Assembly (NCBI GenBank): GCA_902761535.1
Contig: CACWKS010000003.1
Coordinates: 10,104 to 74,103, forward strand
Direction of reading: 5' to 3'
Length of the DNA stretch: 64,000 nucleotides
DNA from: an uncultured Pseudomonadota bacterium
Lineage (GTDB): Bacteria > Pseudomonadota > Alphaproteobacteria > RF32 > CAG-239
In this document: piece by piece, positions 9,838 to 17,829 of the stretch
Position numbering within the stretch: position 1 is the first letter of the stretch
How the letters are laid out: each line of letters opens with the position of its first letter
The notes under the pieces: generated by a model
Told to the model about the DNA's origin: nothing
Databases searched by the model: none
Seen by the model: only the letters and a program-made list of their open reading frames with translations
Made by a program: the position numbers and the translations under genes

Positions 9838-10541
9838 TGCAGGGCCTTTTTTTGCATTTCAATTATTTGTTTGACAGCCGACTGAGCCATTTTTAATAAT
9901 TGATTGAATTCACCTTCAGAGAAAGGTTTTTCTTCGGCAGTTCCTTGGATTTCAACGATTTTGCCGCTTTCGGTAAGAACAAAATTCATATCAACTTGGG
10001 ATGTAGAATCTTCGGAATAGTCAACATCTAAGACAGGTTTACCTGAGCATATATCGCAAGATACAGCAGCTACAAATTCACGTATGGGATTTTGTAGTAA
10101 AGATTTTTCGGCAAGCAGTTTTTGAATAGCTTGATATAAAGCGACAAAACCTCCGGATATTGAGGCAACGCGAGTTCCTCCGTCAGCTTGGATAACATCG
10201 CAATCAATGTAGATACAAAAATCTTTCATTTTTTCCAAGTCGACAACTGCACGCAGAGATCTTCCGATTAAACGTTGGATTTCCTGGCTGCGTCCGGAAG
10301 GTTTTTTGCTTTCTCTTTGGGTGCGGGTTTGAGTGGCACGAGGCAACATTGCATATTCGGCAGTAATCCATCCTTTTTCCGAATCCTTGAGCCATGACGG
10401 TACGTGCGAATCGACAGATGCCGTGCATATTACATGAGTGTTGCCGTATTTAACTAAACAAGATCCCTCGGCATAAGGATTAAAAGAGGGGATAAATTCT
10501 ATAGGCCTTAATTGATTGTCATGACGATTATCGCTACGCAT
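9831..10541 (-). CDS. rph: Ribonuclease PH
   Basis: Phosphorolytic 3' exoribonuclease trimming tRNA precursors. 236 residues, with MRSDNRHDNQLRPIEF, the ERSRQEIQRLIGRSLRA-like segment (SGRSQEIQRLIGRSLRAVVD) and DGGTRVASISGG, all typical. AAGGA lies 9 nt before the ATG and overlaps the glgA stop codon 12 nt upstream, so it is read from the glgA message. Confidence 0.95.
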   Translation of the reverse strand: MRSDNRHDNQLRPIEFIPSFNPYAEGSCLVKYGNTHVICTASVDSHVPSWLKDSEKGWITAEYAMLPRATQTRTQRESKKPSGRSQEIQRLIGRSLRAVVDLEKMKDFCIYIDCDVIQADGGTRVASISGGFVALYQAIQKLLAEKSLLQNPIREFVAAVSCDICSGKPVLDVDYSEDSTSQVDMNFVLTESGKIVEIQGTAEEKPFSEGEFNQLLKMAQSAVKQIIEMQKKALQC

Positions 10542-10553
10542 AAGAAGTTGTCC

Positions 10554-12584
10554 TTAAATATGTCCGGTGTGTAAAAGAGTGTGATATTTTTCCAAAGAGC
10601 CATCAGGAACATCCCAGCTGAAATCTTTATTCATAGCATTGCGCTGCATTTCTTTGATAAGATTGGGAAGTTCATAAAAGGTCAATAAGGCATTTTCTAA
10701 GGTTTCATTATAGGCATTAATATTGTTTTTGAGACGACGTGCATTGATGTTGGAGCCATATACATGGCGGTCTTCACTAAAGAATACTTCAGTGCGGAAA
10801 CCATCAATATGGTCATCAATGGTGTCGACCAAGCCGCCGGTGGACATGGCAATAGGTAAAGCACCTTTAGCCATGGCTTCCATTTGAGTAAGTCCGCAAG
10901 GTTCAAAACGACAAGGCATCATGTAGAAGTCTGAAGCAAGTTGGATAGCATAAGCAAATTGATCTTTATAACCGTGAAACACAAAAATTCGTTTGCCGGC
11001 TTCTTTGTTTATTTTGCATATATTGTCTTTTAAGGTGTTGAGCATTTTAAATAACTCGATATTTCCGGCACCACCTAATATAAATATCGGCATTTCAAAA
11101 TCGTCATCAACATATTTTTTTGTCCATGCAAGAATCGATTGAGCAGCAATATCATATCCTTTTTGTTCAACAAGTCGGGAAGTTGCACAAACAATCGGTA
11201 CTTTTGCCGCGTCTTTTATTGATGATATATCGGCAAATTTATATATATTTATCAGCGGAATTACTTCGTTTTTATATTTTTCATCTTTAGCAATGCGTGA
11301 AATCAGTTTGATAAATTCTTCTTTGTTATGAAGTTTGTTATCTAAAGAGTTTGCATCAAACATACTGAAATCCGTGTCACCAAAATATTCATTTATACTG
11401 CGGATTTTTTCAGCATTGGGAGATATCAGTTTTTTGTTATATCCGTTAACAATTCCGAAAAATGTGCGGTGGTCTTTACGGATTTTCAAGATATCGCGAA
11501 AATCATAACCGAAACCTAATTCTTTAGATACTTCTTCGGAATAATTTTTTGAAACAGTGACTATACGGTCTGCCAGATGAAAATTACAAGAGGCTTGATT
11601 ATAGCAATCATGTACAATTAACGTATTACCGGTGCGCCGGTTGGAATTTTTAATGCTTTTAGCATTTTTAAATATCATGGCAGTAAATTCACCATAAAGT
11701 GAATTAAGGATACGTGCGGTATTTTCATAATCCCAGCCTTGGTAGCCTAAGTGGTGAGCTATGTGAATAATAGGAATGGATCGCAACGAATCGGCAATTG
11801 TTTCGTTAGCAGAGTCTTTTTCAGCTAAAGCTATGGGCAAATATTTAGTCAAACCGGATAATGCTCCGCTATGCCAGTCATTGGCGATAATGACGTTTGG
11901 ACAAGACGGGGTGTTAATAAGTGATTTAAGTAAAATAAAAACTGCTTTGGAAAAGAATGCAAATCTTTCAACTTCATTAACTTTGTGTTTGTTTAATATA
12001 TAGCAACCATCTTGAGCTGAAGGATTATCTTTATGCGGATCAATACAGAAAAAATGTTCGCAATCAAGAAATATATAGTCGGTGTTATCATGATGTCCAC
12101 AGTATATGTTCACTTGGTGGTCGGTAAAAGTTTCGGAATCATCATCGTCAATGAATGGTACAGTGATAGTTTGTTTTTTTTGGACTACGATGTCACAATG
12201 TTCGGAACCGTGATATGTGTTTCCTTCCAAGAAGGCCTTTTTTTTGCCGGTATCACCAATATAGAGCGGAGTTACTACTTTAATGTTTTCTCCGGAGGGA
12301 CCGTATTTTACATTAAAAATATCCGGAAGTTCAGAAGCAATCATGCCCAAACCTCCGGCTTTCATAAAAGTAGCTGTTTCTGCTGAAAGCATCCAACCAT
12401 TAATTTTTGATATGGTCGGCCAAGCATTTTTACCTAAACATTGACTCTTTCCTAAATTTTGAATTTCAAGAATGTATGGAGATGACGGTACTTGATAAGT
12501 TAAGGAAAATTTCTTTCGATTAAAAGTGGCGGGTAAAAAGGTTGTGCATGTGAGAAGTTCGGAGCGCACAGGTAGTTTGGTCAT
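10554..12584 (-). CDS. glgA: Glycogen/starch synthase (GT5), long form
   Basis: Transfers glucose from ADP- or UDP-glucose to alpha-1,4-glucan. The ligand-binding motif KAGGLGMIASELPD (KxGGL) sits near residue 77, and the catalytic MPCRFEPCGLTQMEAMAKGALPI is near the C-terminus with STGGLVDTI after it. At 676 residues it is well above the usual ~480. The excess is an N-terminal stretch of about 65 residues plus insertions before the Rossmann lobes, which is more like eukaryotic-type or long bacterial starch synthases. No glgB, glgC or phosphorylase is nearby. It is the first gene of the operon running into rph, rdgB and addBA, and is divergent from grpE. Confidence 0.85.
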   Translation of the reverse strand: MTKLPVRSELLTCTTFLPATFNRKKFSLTYQVPSSPYILEIQNLGKSQCLGKNAWPTISKINGWMLSAETATFMKAGGLGMIASELPDIFNVKYGPSGENIKVVTPLYIGDTGKKKAFLEGNTYHGSEHCDIVVQKKQTITVPFIDDDDSETFTDHQVNIYCGHHDNTDYIFLDCEHFFCIDPHKDNPSAQDGCYILNKHKVNEVERFAFFSKAVFILLKSLINTPSCPNVIIANDWHSGALSGLTKYLPIALAEKDSANETIADSLRSIPIIHIAHHLGYQGWDYENTARILNSLYGEFTAMIFKNAKSIKNSNRRTGNTLIVHDCYNQASCNFHLADRIVTVSKNYSEEVSKELGFGYDFRDILKIRKDHRTFFGIVNGYNKKLISPNAEKIRSINEYFGDTDFSMFDANSLDNKLHNKEEFIKLISRIAKDEKYKNEVIPLINIYKFADISSIKDAAKVPIVCATSRLVEQKGYDIAAQSILAWTKKYVDDDFEMPIFILGGAGNIELFKMLNTLKDNICKINKEAGKRIFVFHGYKDQFAYAIQLASDFYMMPCRFEPCGLTQMEAMAKGALPIAMSTGGLVDTIDDHIDGFRTEVFFSEDRHVYGSNINARRLKNNINAYNETLENALLTFYELPNLIKEMQRNAMNKDFSWDVPDGSLEKYHTLLHTGHI

Positions 12585-12632
12585 GATTTTTTACTTTCAT
12601 TTTGTTCTTAAGACAAGGAGAAAAATCTAACT

Positions 12633-12670
12633 CTTGACTTGAGATAATTTAACTACTAAATATTTAGTTA
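12633..12670 (+). promoter_or_regulatory. Heat-shock-like promoter with palindrome upstream of grpE
   Basis: CTTGAC at 12633-12638 is followed after 17 bp by CTAAAT (12656-12661). The latter lies inside a perfect palindrome ACTAAA-TA-TTTAGT (12655-12668). The same ACTAAA-NN-TTTAGTTA occurs upstream of groES. The position over the presumed -10 suggests an operator. It is not CIRCE (TTAGCACTC-N9-GAGTGCTAA). Promoter strength and regulator are inferred. Confidence 0.5.
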
Positions 12671-12713
12671 CAGATATATATAAATGGTTTCTTAAATAAT
12701 TTAAAGAGAAAAA

Positions 12714-13289
12714 ATGATGAATAGCAATAAAAAAAATCAAGAGGGACACAATAAAGAGAATCTGCAGGAAAATTGTGAGCCTGATGAACAGATTTCTAAT
12801 GCAGAAAATGAAGACTGTTGTCAGGCTGCAGATACTGATGTTGATGCTATTTTAGCCGAGAATCAAAAGCTTAAAAATGATTTTTTACGAGCTTATGCTG
12901 ATGCTGAAAATACTAAAAAGAGATGTCAAGCAGAGATGGAAAAAGGCTTAAAATTTGCTGTAGCTGATTTTGCAAAGAGTTTATTGCCGGTGGCAGATAA
13001 TTTACAAAGAGCACTTGACGCTTGTAATGGCGGAGAGAGTGATGAAACAGTCAACGGATTATTAAAAGGAATCGAGCTGACACAAAGTGAGCTGTTAAAG
13101 GTTTTTGATAAGTTTGGAATTCATAAAATGGATATTATGGGAAAAGTTTTTGATCCTAATTTCCATCAAGTGGTTCAAGAGGTTGAAGATAAGACTAAAG
13201 AAACCGGTACGGTTATAGCGGAAATTCAGACCGGATATATGATTCATGACAGAATTTTGCGTGAAGCAATGGTAGTTGTTACGAAGTGA
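12714..13289 (+). CDS. grpE: GrpE nucleotide exchange factor
   Basis: Releases ADP from DnaK during chaperone cycling. 191 residues: an acidic, disordered N-terminus (1-45), a long helix (AILAENQKLKNDFLRAYADAENTKKRCQAEME), then the core LLPVADNLQRAL...FGIHKMDIMGKVFDPNFHQVVQEVEDKTKETGTVIAEIQTGYMIHDRILREAMVVV, which matches the GrpE beta domain. In many alphaproteobacteria grpE follows hrcA, divergent from rph. Here no hrcA is present and glgA sits between. A second ATG at 12717 is equally possible. Confidence 0.93.
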   Translation: MMNSNKKNQEGHNKENLQENCEPDEQISNAENEDCCQAADTDVDAILAENQKLKNDFLRAYADAENTKKRCQAEMEKGLKFAVADFAKSLLPVADNLQRALDACNGGESDETVNGLLKGIELTQSELLKVFDKFGIHKMDIMGKVFDPNFHQVVQEVEDKTKETGTVIAEIQTGYMIHDRILREAMVVVTK

Positions 13290-13307
13290 CTTGATTAAAG
13301 GCGGTTT

Positions 13308-13985
13308 ATGCACCGAATTGTTGATAAAATTGTAGAGTTATTTAAATGGCCGGTGGCAATTTTTTTATTGATGTCTTTGCCGGCCTTGTTTAGTGCGTTG
13401 GATTATTTTAATTTTGCCAGTTTGCGTTATATGGCTTTATTCGGAGGTTTTTTATTCTTTTTTGTGGCACGAACCATGATGGATTCATCAGTTCGAACAT
13501 CAATGGAAGTGTTGGCTCATGAAATGACGCATGCTTTTTTTGCATTGTTGACGCTGCACAAAGTAAAGGGATTGAAGATTAATTCCGACGACAGCGGTGG
13601 AAGTATGTGTTTTGAAGGTGAAGGAAATTGGCTTATAATTATTGCACCTTATTTTTTTCCGTTGTTTGGTTTTATAGCAATGTTAACCATAACAGTTTAT
13701 CAATGGTTTGCACCTATGAATATTTTGGTTATTATTACGTTTGGATATGTCATCGGTTATCACGTTGATACGGTTTGTTCGCAAATTCATGAAAAACAAA
13801 CGGATTTGCCAAAAGTCGGTTATGCTTTTTGTGCGGTTTTTTTGTTGCCGGCAAATTTGTGGATGATAGGGTGGATGTTGGTTTTTAATTCGCGCGGTTG
13901 GAGCGGAATTCCTATTTTTAACAGCTTAATATGGCAGTTAGATAAGAAGTTTTTCAGTTATGCTTTGAATTTGATAGGTTTTTAA
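13308..13985 (+). CDS. Membrane protein with HEMTH zinc-peptidase-like motif
   Basis: 225 residues with five or so hydrophobic segments. HEMTH at residues 71-75 lies at the end of a helix (SSVRTSMEVLAHEMTHAFFALL), as in site-2-protease-like M50B peptidases. A later segment GYHVDTVCSQIHEKQTD could give a third metal ligand. It starts 18 bp after grpE with AAAGGCGG before the ATG, so it shares the grpE transcript. Its last 4 bp overlap the end of the convergent Mur ligase gene. Substrate is unknown; a loss of protease activity cannot be excluded. Confidence 0.65.
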   Translation: MHRIVDKIVELFKWPVAIFLLMSLPALFSALDYFNFASLRYMALFGGFLFFFVARTMMDSSVRTSMEVLAHEMTHAFFALLTLHKVKGLKINSDDSGGSMCFEGEGNWLIIIAPYFFPLFGFIAMLTITVYQWFAPMNILVIITFGYVIGYHVDTVCSQIHEKQTDLPKVGYAFCAVFLLPANLWMIGWMLVFNSRGWSGIPIFNSLIWQLDKKFFSYALNLIGF

Positions 13986-15340
13986 CTTATTTCGCGGAGT
14001 ATTGCTCGAGAGAAATCAGCTAAAGAATTGTCGTGAGCTCCCATGATGACGATTTTATCACCTGATTGTTGATGTTTTTTTATGAAATCTAAGGTGTAAT
14101 CTTTAGATGGTGAGAAGAAAGCATTAGAGTGACCGTTTTGTCTGATACGATTGATAATATCCTGAGAAGATATGTCGGTATCTTCGGGGGCTATTTCATA
14201 GATTTCCTGCATAATCATTATATCTTCGGGAGCCAGTGCTCGTGCAATAACAGCGGCAGTTTCTTCACCGGTGTTGCGAGCGGAAAAAGAAGTGTGTGGT
14301 TGATACATGGCAATAATTCTGCCGCCACCTGACTTTAGGGCAAGAAGTGATGCTTCTATTTTGCTCGGGTTATGGGCAAAGTCGTTGAAAACGGTAATGT
14401 TTTTTGTTGAGCCGATTTTTTCTAATCGAGTTTTAACTCCTTTGAAATTTTCCAGAGCCTTTGCGGCATCAAAAATATCAATACCGAGTTTAAAACATAC
14501 GGCAATAGCGGCGAGAGCATTGGCTACGTTAAATTTACCAATTAAAGGAAGGGTAAAGGTGCGATTTTGTAAAGTGTAAGTGATAGAATCGCTGTTTAAT
14601 ATTATGTTATCGGCATAAAAATCGGCTTGTGGATTATTAAGCGAAAAGGTGGTTAAATGAGGGTGAGTGATTTTGGCATGATTAGGAAAATCTAAGCTGA
14701 TAACTAAATTTTGTGAGTGTTCAGCAAATACGCTGAAATAGGAAAAAAGTTTTTCCATAGAAGTATGGTCGTGAGAAATATTGGTGATTAAACCGATGAA
14801 CGGGTGGTATTTTTGAATTGAGCCGTCGCTCTCATCTGCTTCAATGACACAAATCTCGTCTTCATTATATATATAGTTGGGTATACCTTTGTCAGTCGGG
14901 TAATTACACAAAGCTCCGCCGTTAATCATGCAAGGTTTTTTGCCCAAAACATCGAGAATATAGCCAATCATTGCGGTAACGGTGGTTTTTCCGGCAGTAC
15001 CACCTACGGCAACTCCGTAGCGATAAGATGATAATATTTCCAATAGTAAATCCGAACGATATTTAACCGGAATACCGATTTTACGGGCAGCAACTACATC
15101 AGGATTGTCTTCCTTTACGGCGGCGGATACGCATAAATATTCAATATCAGGTGTTATCATAGATCCATCTTGAGGACAGATGTGAATTCCGGCTTTTTCG
15201 AGAGCAGTTTTGCGGTCAATGTCTTTTCCGATATCAAAACTATAATCAGAGCCGTAAACATCATAACCTTTGCAGACCATAATTTGTTCAAGAGGGCTTA
15301 TACCGTTGCCGGCGGCGCCGCTAAAAGATATTTTTTTCAT
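13982..15340 (-). CDS. Mur ligase family protein (MurC/Mpl-like)
   Basis: 452 residues with all three Mur ligase domains: an N-terminal Rossmann part (FSGAAGNGISPLEQIMVCKGYDVYGSD), the central ATPase with P-loop GGTAGKTTVTAMIGY and EADESDGSIQKYHP, and the C-terminal domain with FNDFAHNPSKIEASL. MurC and Mpl normally have GTHGKTT and an AHHP motif; here the P-loop His is Ala and the second His is Asn. It could be Mpl (recycling ligase), MurC, or a divergent relative. AAAGGA precedes the ATG. It lies 12 bp behind the secreted-protein gene at 15353-16213, in one operon. Confidence 0.75.
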   Translation of the reverse strand: MKKISFSGAAGNGISPLEQIMVCKGYDVYGSDYSFDIGKDIDRKTALEKAGIHICPQDGSMITPDIEYLCVSAAVKEDNPDVVAARKIGIPVKYRSDLLLEILSSYRYGVAVGGTAGKTTVTAMIGYILDVLGKKPCMINGGALCNYPTDKGIPNYIYNEDEICVIEADESDGSIQKYHPFIGLITNISHDHTSMEKLFSYFSVFAEHSQNLVISLDFPNHAKITHPHLTTFSLNNPQADFYADNIILNSDSITYTLQNRTFTLPLIGKFNVANALAAIAVCFKLGIDIFDAAKALENFKGVKTRLEKIGSTKNITVFNDFAHNPSKIEASLLALKSGGGRIIAMYQPHTSFSARNTGEETAAVIARALAPEDIMIMQEIYEIAPEDTDISSQDIINRIRQNGHSNAFFSPSKDYTLDFIKKHQQSGDKIVIMGAHDNSLADFSRAILREIS

Positions 15341-15352
15341 TTAACAGTCCTT

Positions 15353-16213
15353 TTATAGTGCATCAATAGTGTTATTCTCAAGTTGTTTGATTATGTTAAG
15401 GTTGCGATATTCAATTACCAAATAACTTTGATTATCACCGTTTACGCCGATACTGAGTACGGCTTCTACTTCGTCATTGTGATAGGTTGAATACAGAACA
15501 GCAGTTCCGGAAGCTAACTGTGATAAGAAATCTGAATTGCCTAAAGGTGCGGGCTCTTCAATAGTGGTTTCTTTTTCTTTATCTTTTTCATCAGGTATAG
15601 TTTTGGTAATAAGAGCAGGGCTGAATTGTTGTTGCATATTGCCGTATTTTTTATCAAGATATTCTGAATAAGTATGATAGTGACCTAAGATTTTTGAAGC
15701 TGAAGAATCATCATCAATCGGTTTTGAATAAGCGATTATACGATATAGTTGATCTGACAATCCGTAGGTGACAAATACCCGTTCAAAAAAGTTTATTGAT
15801 TTCGGCAAATCAAAAGCTTCATAAGAATTGGGATAATCTTTCATATCTACCAAATTTAGTTTTATGCCTTGTTCGCGGGTGGAAGTAATTGACGAATTCC
15901 AAAAAAGTCCGAAAGGTGCGGCAGAAACAGCTCTTTTGTGAGTTTGTTTAGGTGATTGAGAAGCAGATGCTGTCGGTGGTAAGCCCTTGATGGTAAGGCG
16001 ACGAGGAGTTTGACGTAATAATTCTTTGGCTTTTTTAATGGCTTGAAATTTGTTTTTATCGGTAGGAGTTTCGGTTGGGGCTTGAGTCGGAGCGGCACGT
16101 ACGATTATATCTGCATCATCGAACAGAGTGTTTTGTGACACAATGCCGTCATCGGCGGCTAAAACGTTTGTGATCCAAAGAAAATTTACCAAAAACAAAA
16201 TAAAATTTCTCAT
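15353..16213 (-). CDS. Secreted protein of unknown function
   Basis: 286 residues with a signal peptide (MRNFILFLVNFLWITNVLA, cleavage after ALA). A Pro/Thr-rich linker with APTQAPTETPTDK follows, then a basic helix, then a mixed domain from about residue 100 (APFGLFWNSS...) to the end. No family is recognised. AAGGA lies upstream of the ATG. It is first in a two-gene minus-strand operon with the Mur ligase, which hints at a cell-wall role, but that is inference only. Confidence 0.7.
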   Translation of the reverse strand: MRNFILFLVNFLWITNVLAADDGIVSQNTLFDDADIIVRAAPTQAPTETPTDKNKFQAIKKAKELLRQTPRRLTIKGLPPTASASQSPKQTHKRAVSAAPFGLFWNSSITSTREQGIKLNLVDMKDYPNSYEAFDLPKSINFFERVFVTYGLSDQLYRIIAYSKPIDDDSSASKILGHYHTYSEYLDKKYGNMQQQFSPALITKTIPDEKDKEKETTIEEPAPLGNSDFLSQLASGTAVLYSTYHNDEVEAVLSIGVNGDNQSYLVIEYRNLNIIKQLENNTIDAL

Positions 16214-16326
16214 ATAAAAATCCTTGTAGTAGATTGCAAAATTAAATTGAATCCGAATACTAATGTGTTTAATATAATCACAGGTTTATGCAATTTGCAA
16301 TTTTTTTATTGAAATAGTTCAAAGCG

Positions 16327-16944
16327 ATGGAAAGTAAAGACGAAAGATTAAAAAGATTTGTGCATGAAAAGATGAAAAAGAGCCTGTTGACGACAGGACG
16401 AAAAATGGTAGCAGAGGGCGGAGTTGAGGCGTTGAGTGCACGCAAGTTAGCGTCTAAGGCTAATTCTTCGGTAGGAATGATTTATAATCTTTTCGGAACA
16501 ATGGATAATTATATTTCCGAACAAAATGTTATAACTTTGCGTGAATTGTATAATCAGTTGCAAAAAGTGAGTATGGGGAGTAATGCCTTTAATAATTTGA
16601 ATCGTTATGCCGATGTTTTGGCCGCTTATATTATTGCTAATCCTAATTTATGGACATTATTGTATAATCGGCACTTATCGGCGGGGGCAGCTAAAAGTTC
16701 TACGGCAGAAGCGAGAATTATAAAGAAAATTGATTTGCTTATATGTTGGCAAGTGGCCGGTTTAATCGGAGATATAAGTGTTAAAGAAAAACGGATGATG
16801 ATAAAAGTTTTAGAGATGAGTTTGTTTGCGGTGAGCGGATATTTGTTGGGAAATAAGCTGAATAAAAACTCGGGAATTAATAAGCGTAATCTGTGCAAAT
16901 TGCTGATGAATACTTATGTCGCAGGATTGTATAGTTTGAGGTAG
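16327..16944 (+). CDS. TetR/AcrR family regulator
   Basis: 205 residues. The N-terminal helix-turn-helix is clear: GRKMVAEGGVEALSARKLASKANSSVGMIYNLFGTMDNYI (about residues 24-63), the TetR DNA-binding pattern. The C-terminal ligand domain is divergent. The stop lies 1 bp before the ATG of the following HELMH membrane protein, so the two are translated together and it may regulate that gene. No operator is obvious in the short AT-rich upstream region. Confidence 0.85.
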   Translation: MESKDERLKRFVHEKMKKSLLTTGRKMVAEGGVEALSARKLASKANSSVGMIYNLFGTMDNYISEQNVITLRELYNQLQKVSMGSNAFNNLNRYADVLAAYIIANPNLWTLLYNRHLSAGAAKSSTAEARIIKKIDLLICWQVAGLIGDISVKEKRMMIKVLEMSLFAVSGYLLGNKLNKNSGINKRNLCKLLMNTYVAGLYSLR

Positions 16945-16945
16945 G

Positions 16946-17512
16946 ATGGAAAATATTTGGTTTATTATTCAACTGAAAATTTTGCAGTTTTGGGATTATT
17001 TGAATTCTGCGGAATTTTTAGATGCATTTTTTAATAATCGCTTTTATTTGATTTTGATGGCGGTGGGGTTGGTTCATTTGAAACAGGCTACTTATAAATC
17101 GATGTTTTGGGCGGCGGTTATAAATATTCCGGGAACTTTGTTACATGAGTTAATGCATTTTATTGTCGGGTTGGTTTTGAATGCAAGGCCTTGCAATTTT
17201 ACGATTTTCCCAAAGAGATGTCCGGAAGGATATGTGATGGGAAGTGTGGGTTTTCGTAATGCTGCTTTTTATAATGCTCTGCCATCGGCATTAGCACCTT
17301 TGGCATTGCTGCCACTGGGATATTATATAAATAAATACGTGTTGCCGGAATTAGAACCTACTTTGGTTAACTGTGTTTTATATGTGTTGTTGCAGATTAT
17401 ATTGATAGAAAATGCCATGCCGTCGAAAACCGATTTTAAGGTGGCAAGAATGTATAAAAGCGGAGTGATTTTTTATTTGATAATTGGAATCGCTGCGTTA
17501 TCAATGTTGTGA
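16946..17512 (+). CDS. Membrane protein with HELMH motif
   Basis: 188 residues, four to five hydrophobic segments. HELMH at residues 67-71 follows a hydrophobic helix (FWAAVINIPGTLLHELMHFIVGLVLNARP), and a glycine-rich stretch PEGYVMGSVGFRNAAFYNALPSALAPL follows. This resembles membrane metallopeptidases of the M50 type or inactive relatives. GAGG precedes the ATG within the end of the TetR gene. It is the second protein of this type within 4 kb but shares little direct sequence with the one at 13308. Confidence 0.6.
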   Translation: MENIWFIIQLKILQFWDYLNSAEFLDAFFNNRFYLILMAVGLVHLKQATYKSMFWAAVINIPGTLLHELMHFIVGLVLNARPCNFTIFPKRCPEGYVMGSVGFRNAAFYNALPSALAPLALLPLGYYINKYVLPELEPTLVNCVLYVLLQIILIENAMPSKTDFKVARMYKSGVIFYLIIGIAALSML

Positions 17513-17662
17513 AATCAGACTGTAATTCTTTCTAACCTCAGAACCTTTTTAGTAAGACTTTGTGTGAGTTAGCAGAGGCAATCGGCAAGTCTGCGTCTTT
17601 AACGGATGCTTGAAGGGGACCGCTTGTGGTTGCAAGCTGTCTCCTTCTATTTTTTTTTTTAA
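17513..17662 (+). terminator. Strong terminator, possibly the end of a small RNA
   Basis: A 13-bp stem with two single mismatches, GAAGG-GAC-GCTTG (17612-17626) against CAAGC-GTC-CCTTC (17633-17647), closes on loop TGGTTG and is followed by T-rich DNA with about ten T. Another pairing, AGACTT (17555-17560) with AAGTCT (17587-17592), lies just upstream. The 100 bp between the HELMH gene and this terminator have no open frame, so a small RNA is possible. I cannot match it to 6S, SRP or a known riboswitch. The rest of 17663-17829 is the hppA leader. Confidence 0.7.
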
Positions 17663-17724
17663 TAAAATTTCAGCATTGCAGTGTCGTTGGTAAAGACGGA
17701 AAAATTAATTGATTTTTTAGACTC

Positions 17725-17754
17725 TTGTCATTATGATTTGTTTCATAATATAAC
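17725..17754 (+). promoter_or_regulatory. Possible hppA promoter
   Basis: TTGTCA at about 17725-17730 with TATAAC at about 17749-17754 gives an 18-bp spacing. It lies some 75 bp before the hppA start. The -10 match is fair, so confidence is limited. Confidence 0.35.
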
Positions 17755-17829
17755 GAATCGGCAAGCCGAAGTTTAAAGGGTTGTGAGGTTATATTTGTTA
17801 TTTGTGTTTAAACTATTAAGGAATCTAAA

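Noticed and set aside
17520-17660. 6S or SRP RNA
   Set aside because: The known conserved segments of either RNA are not present.
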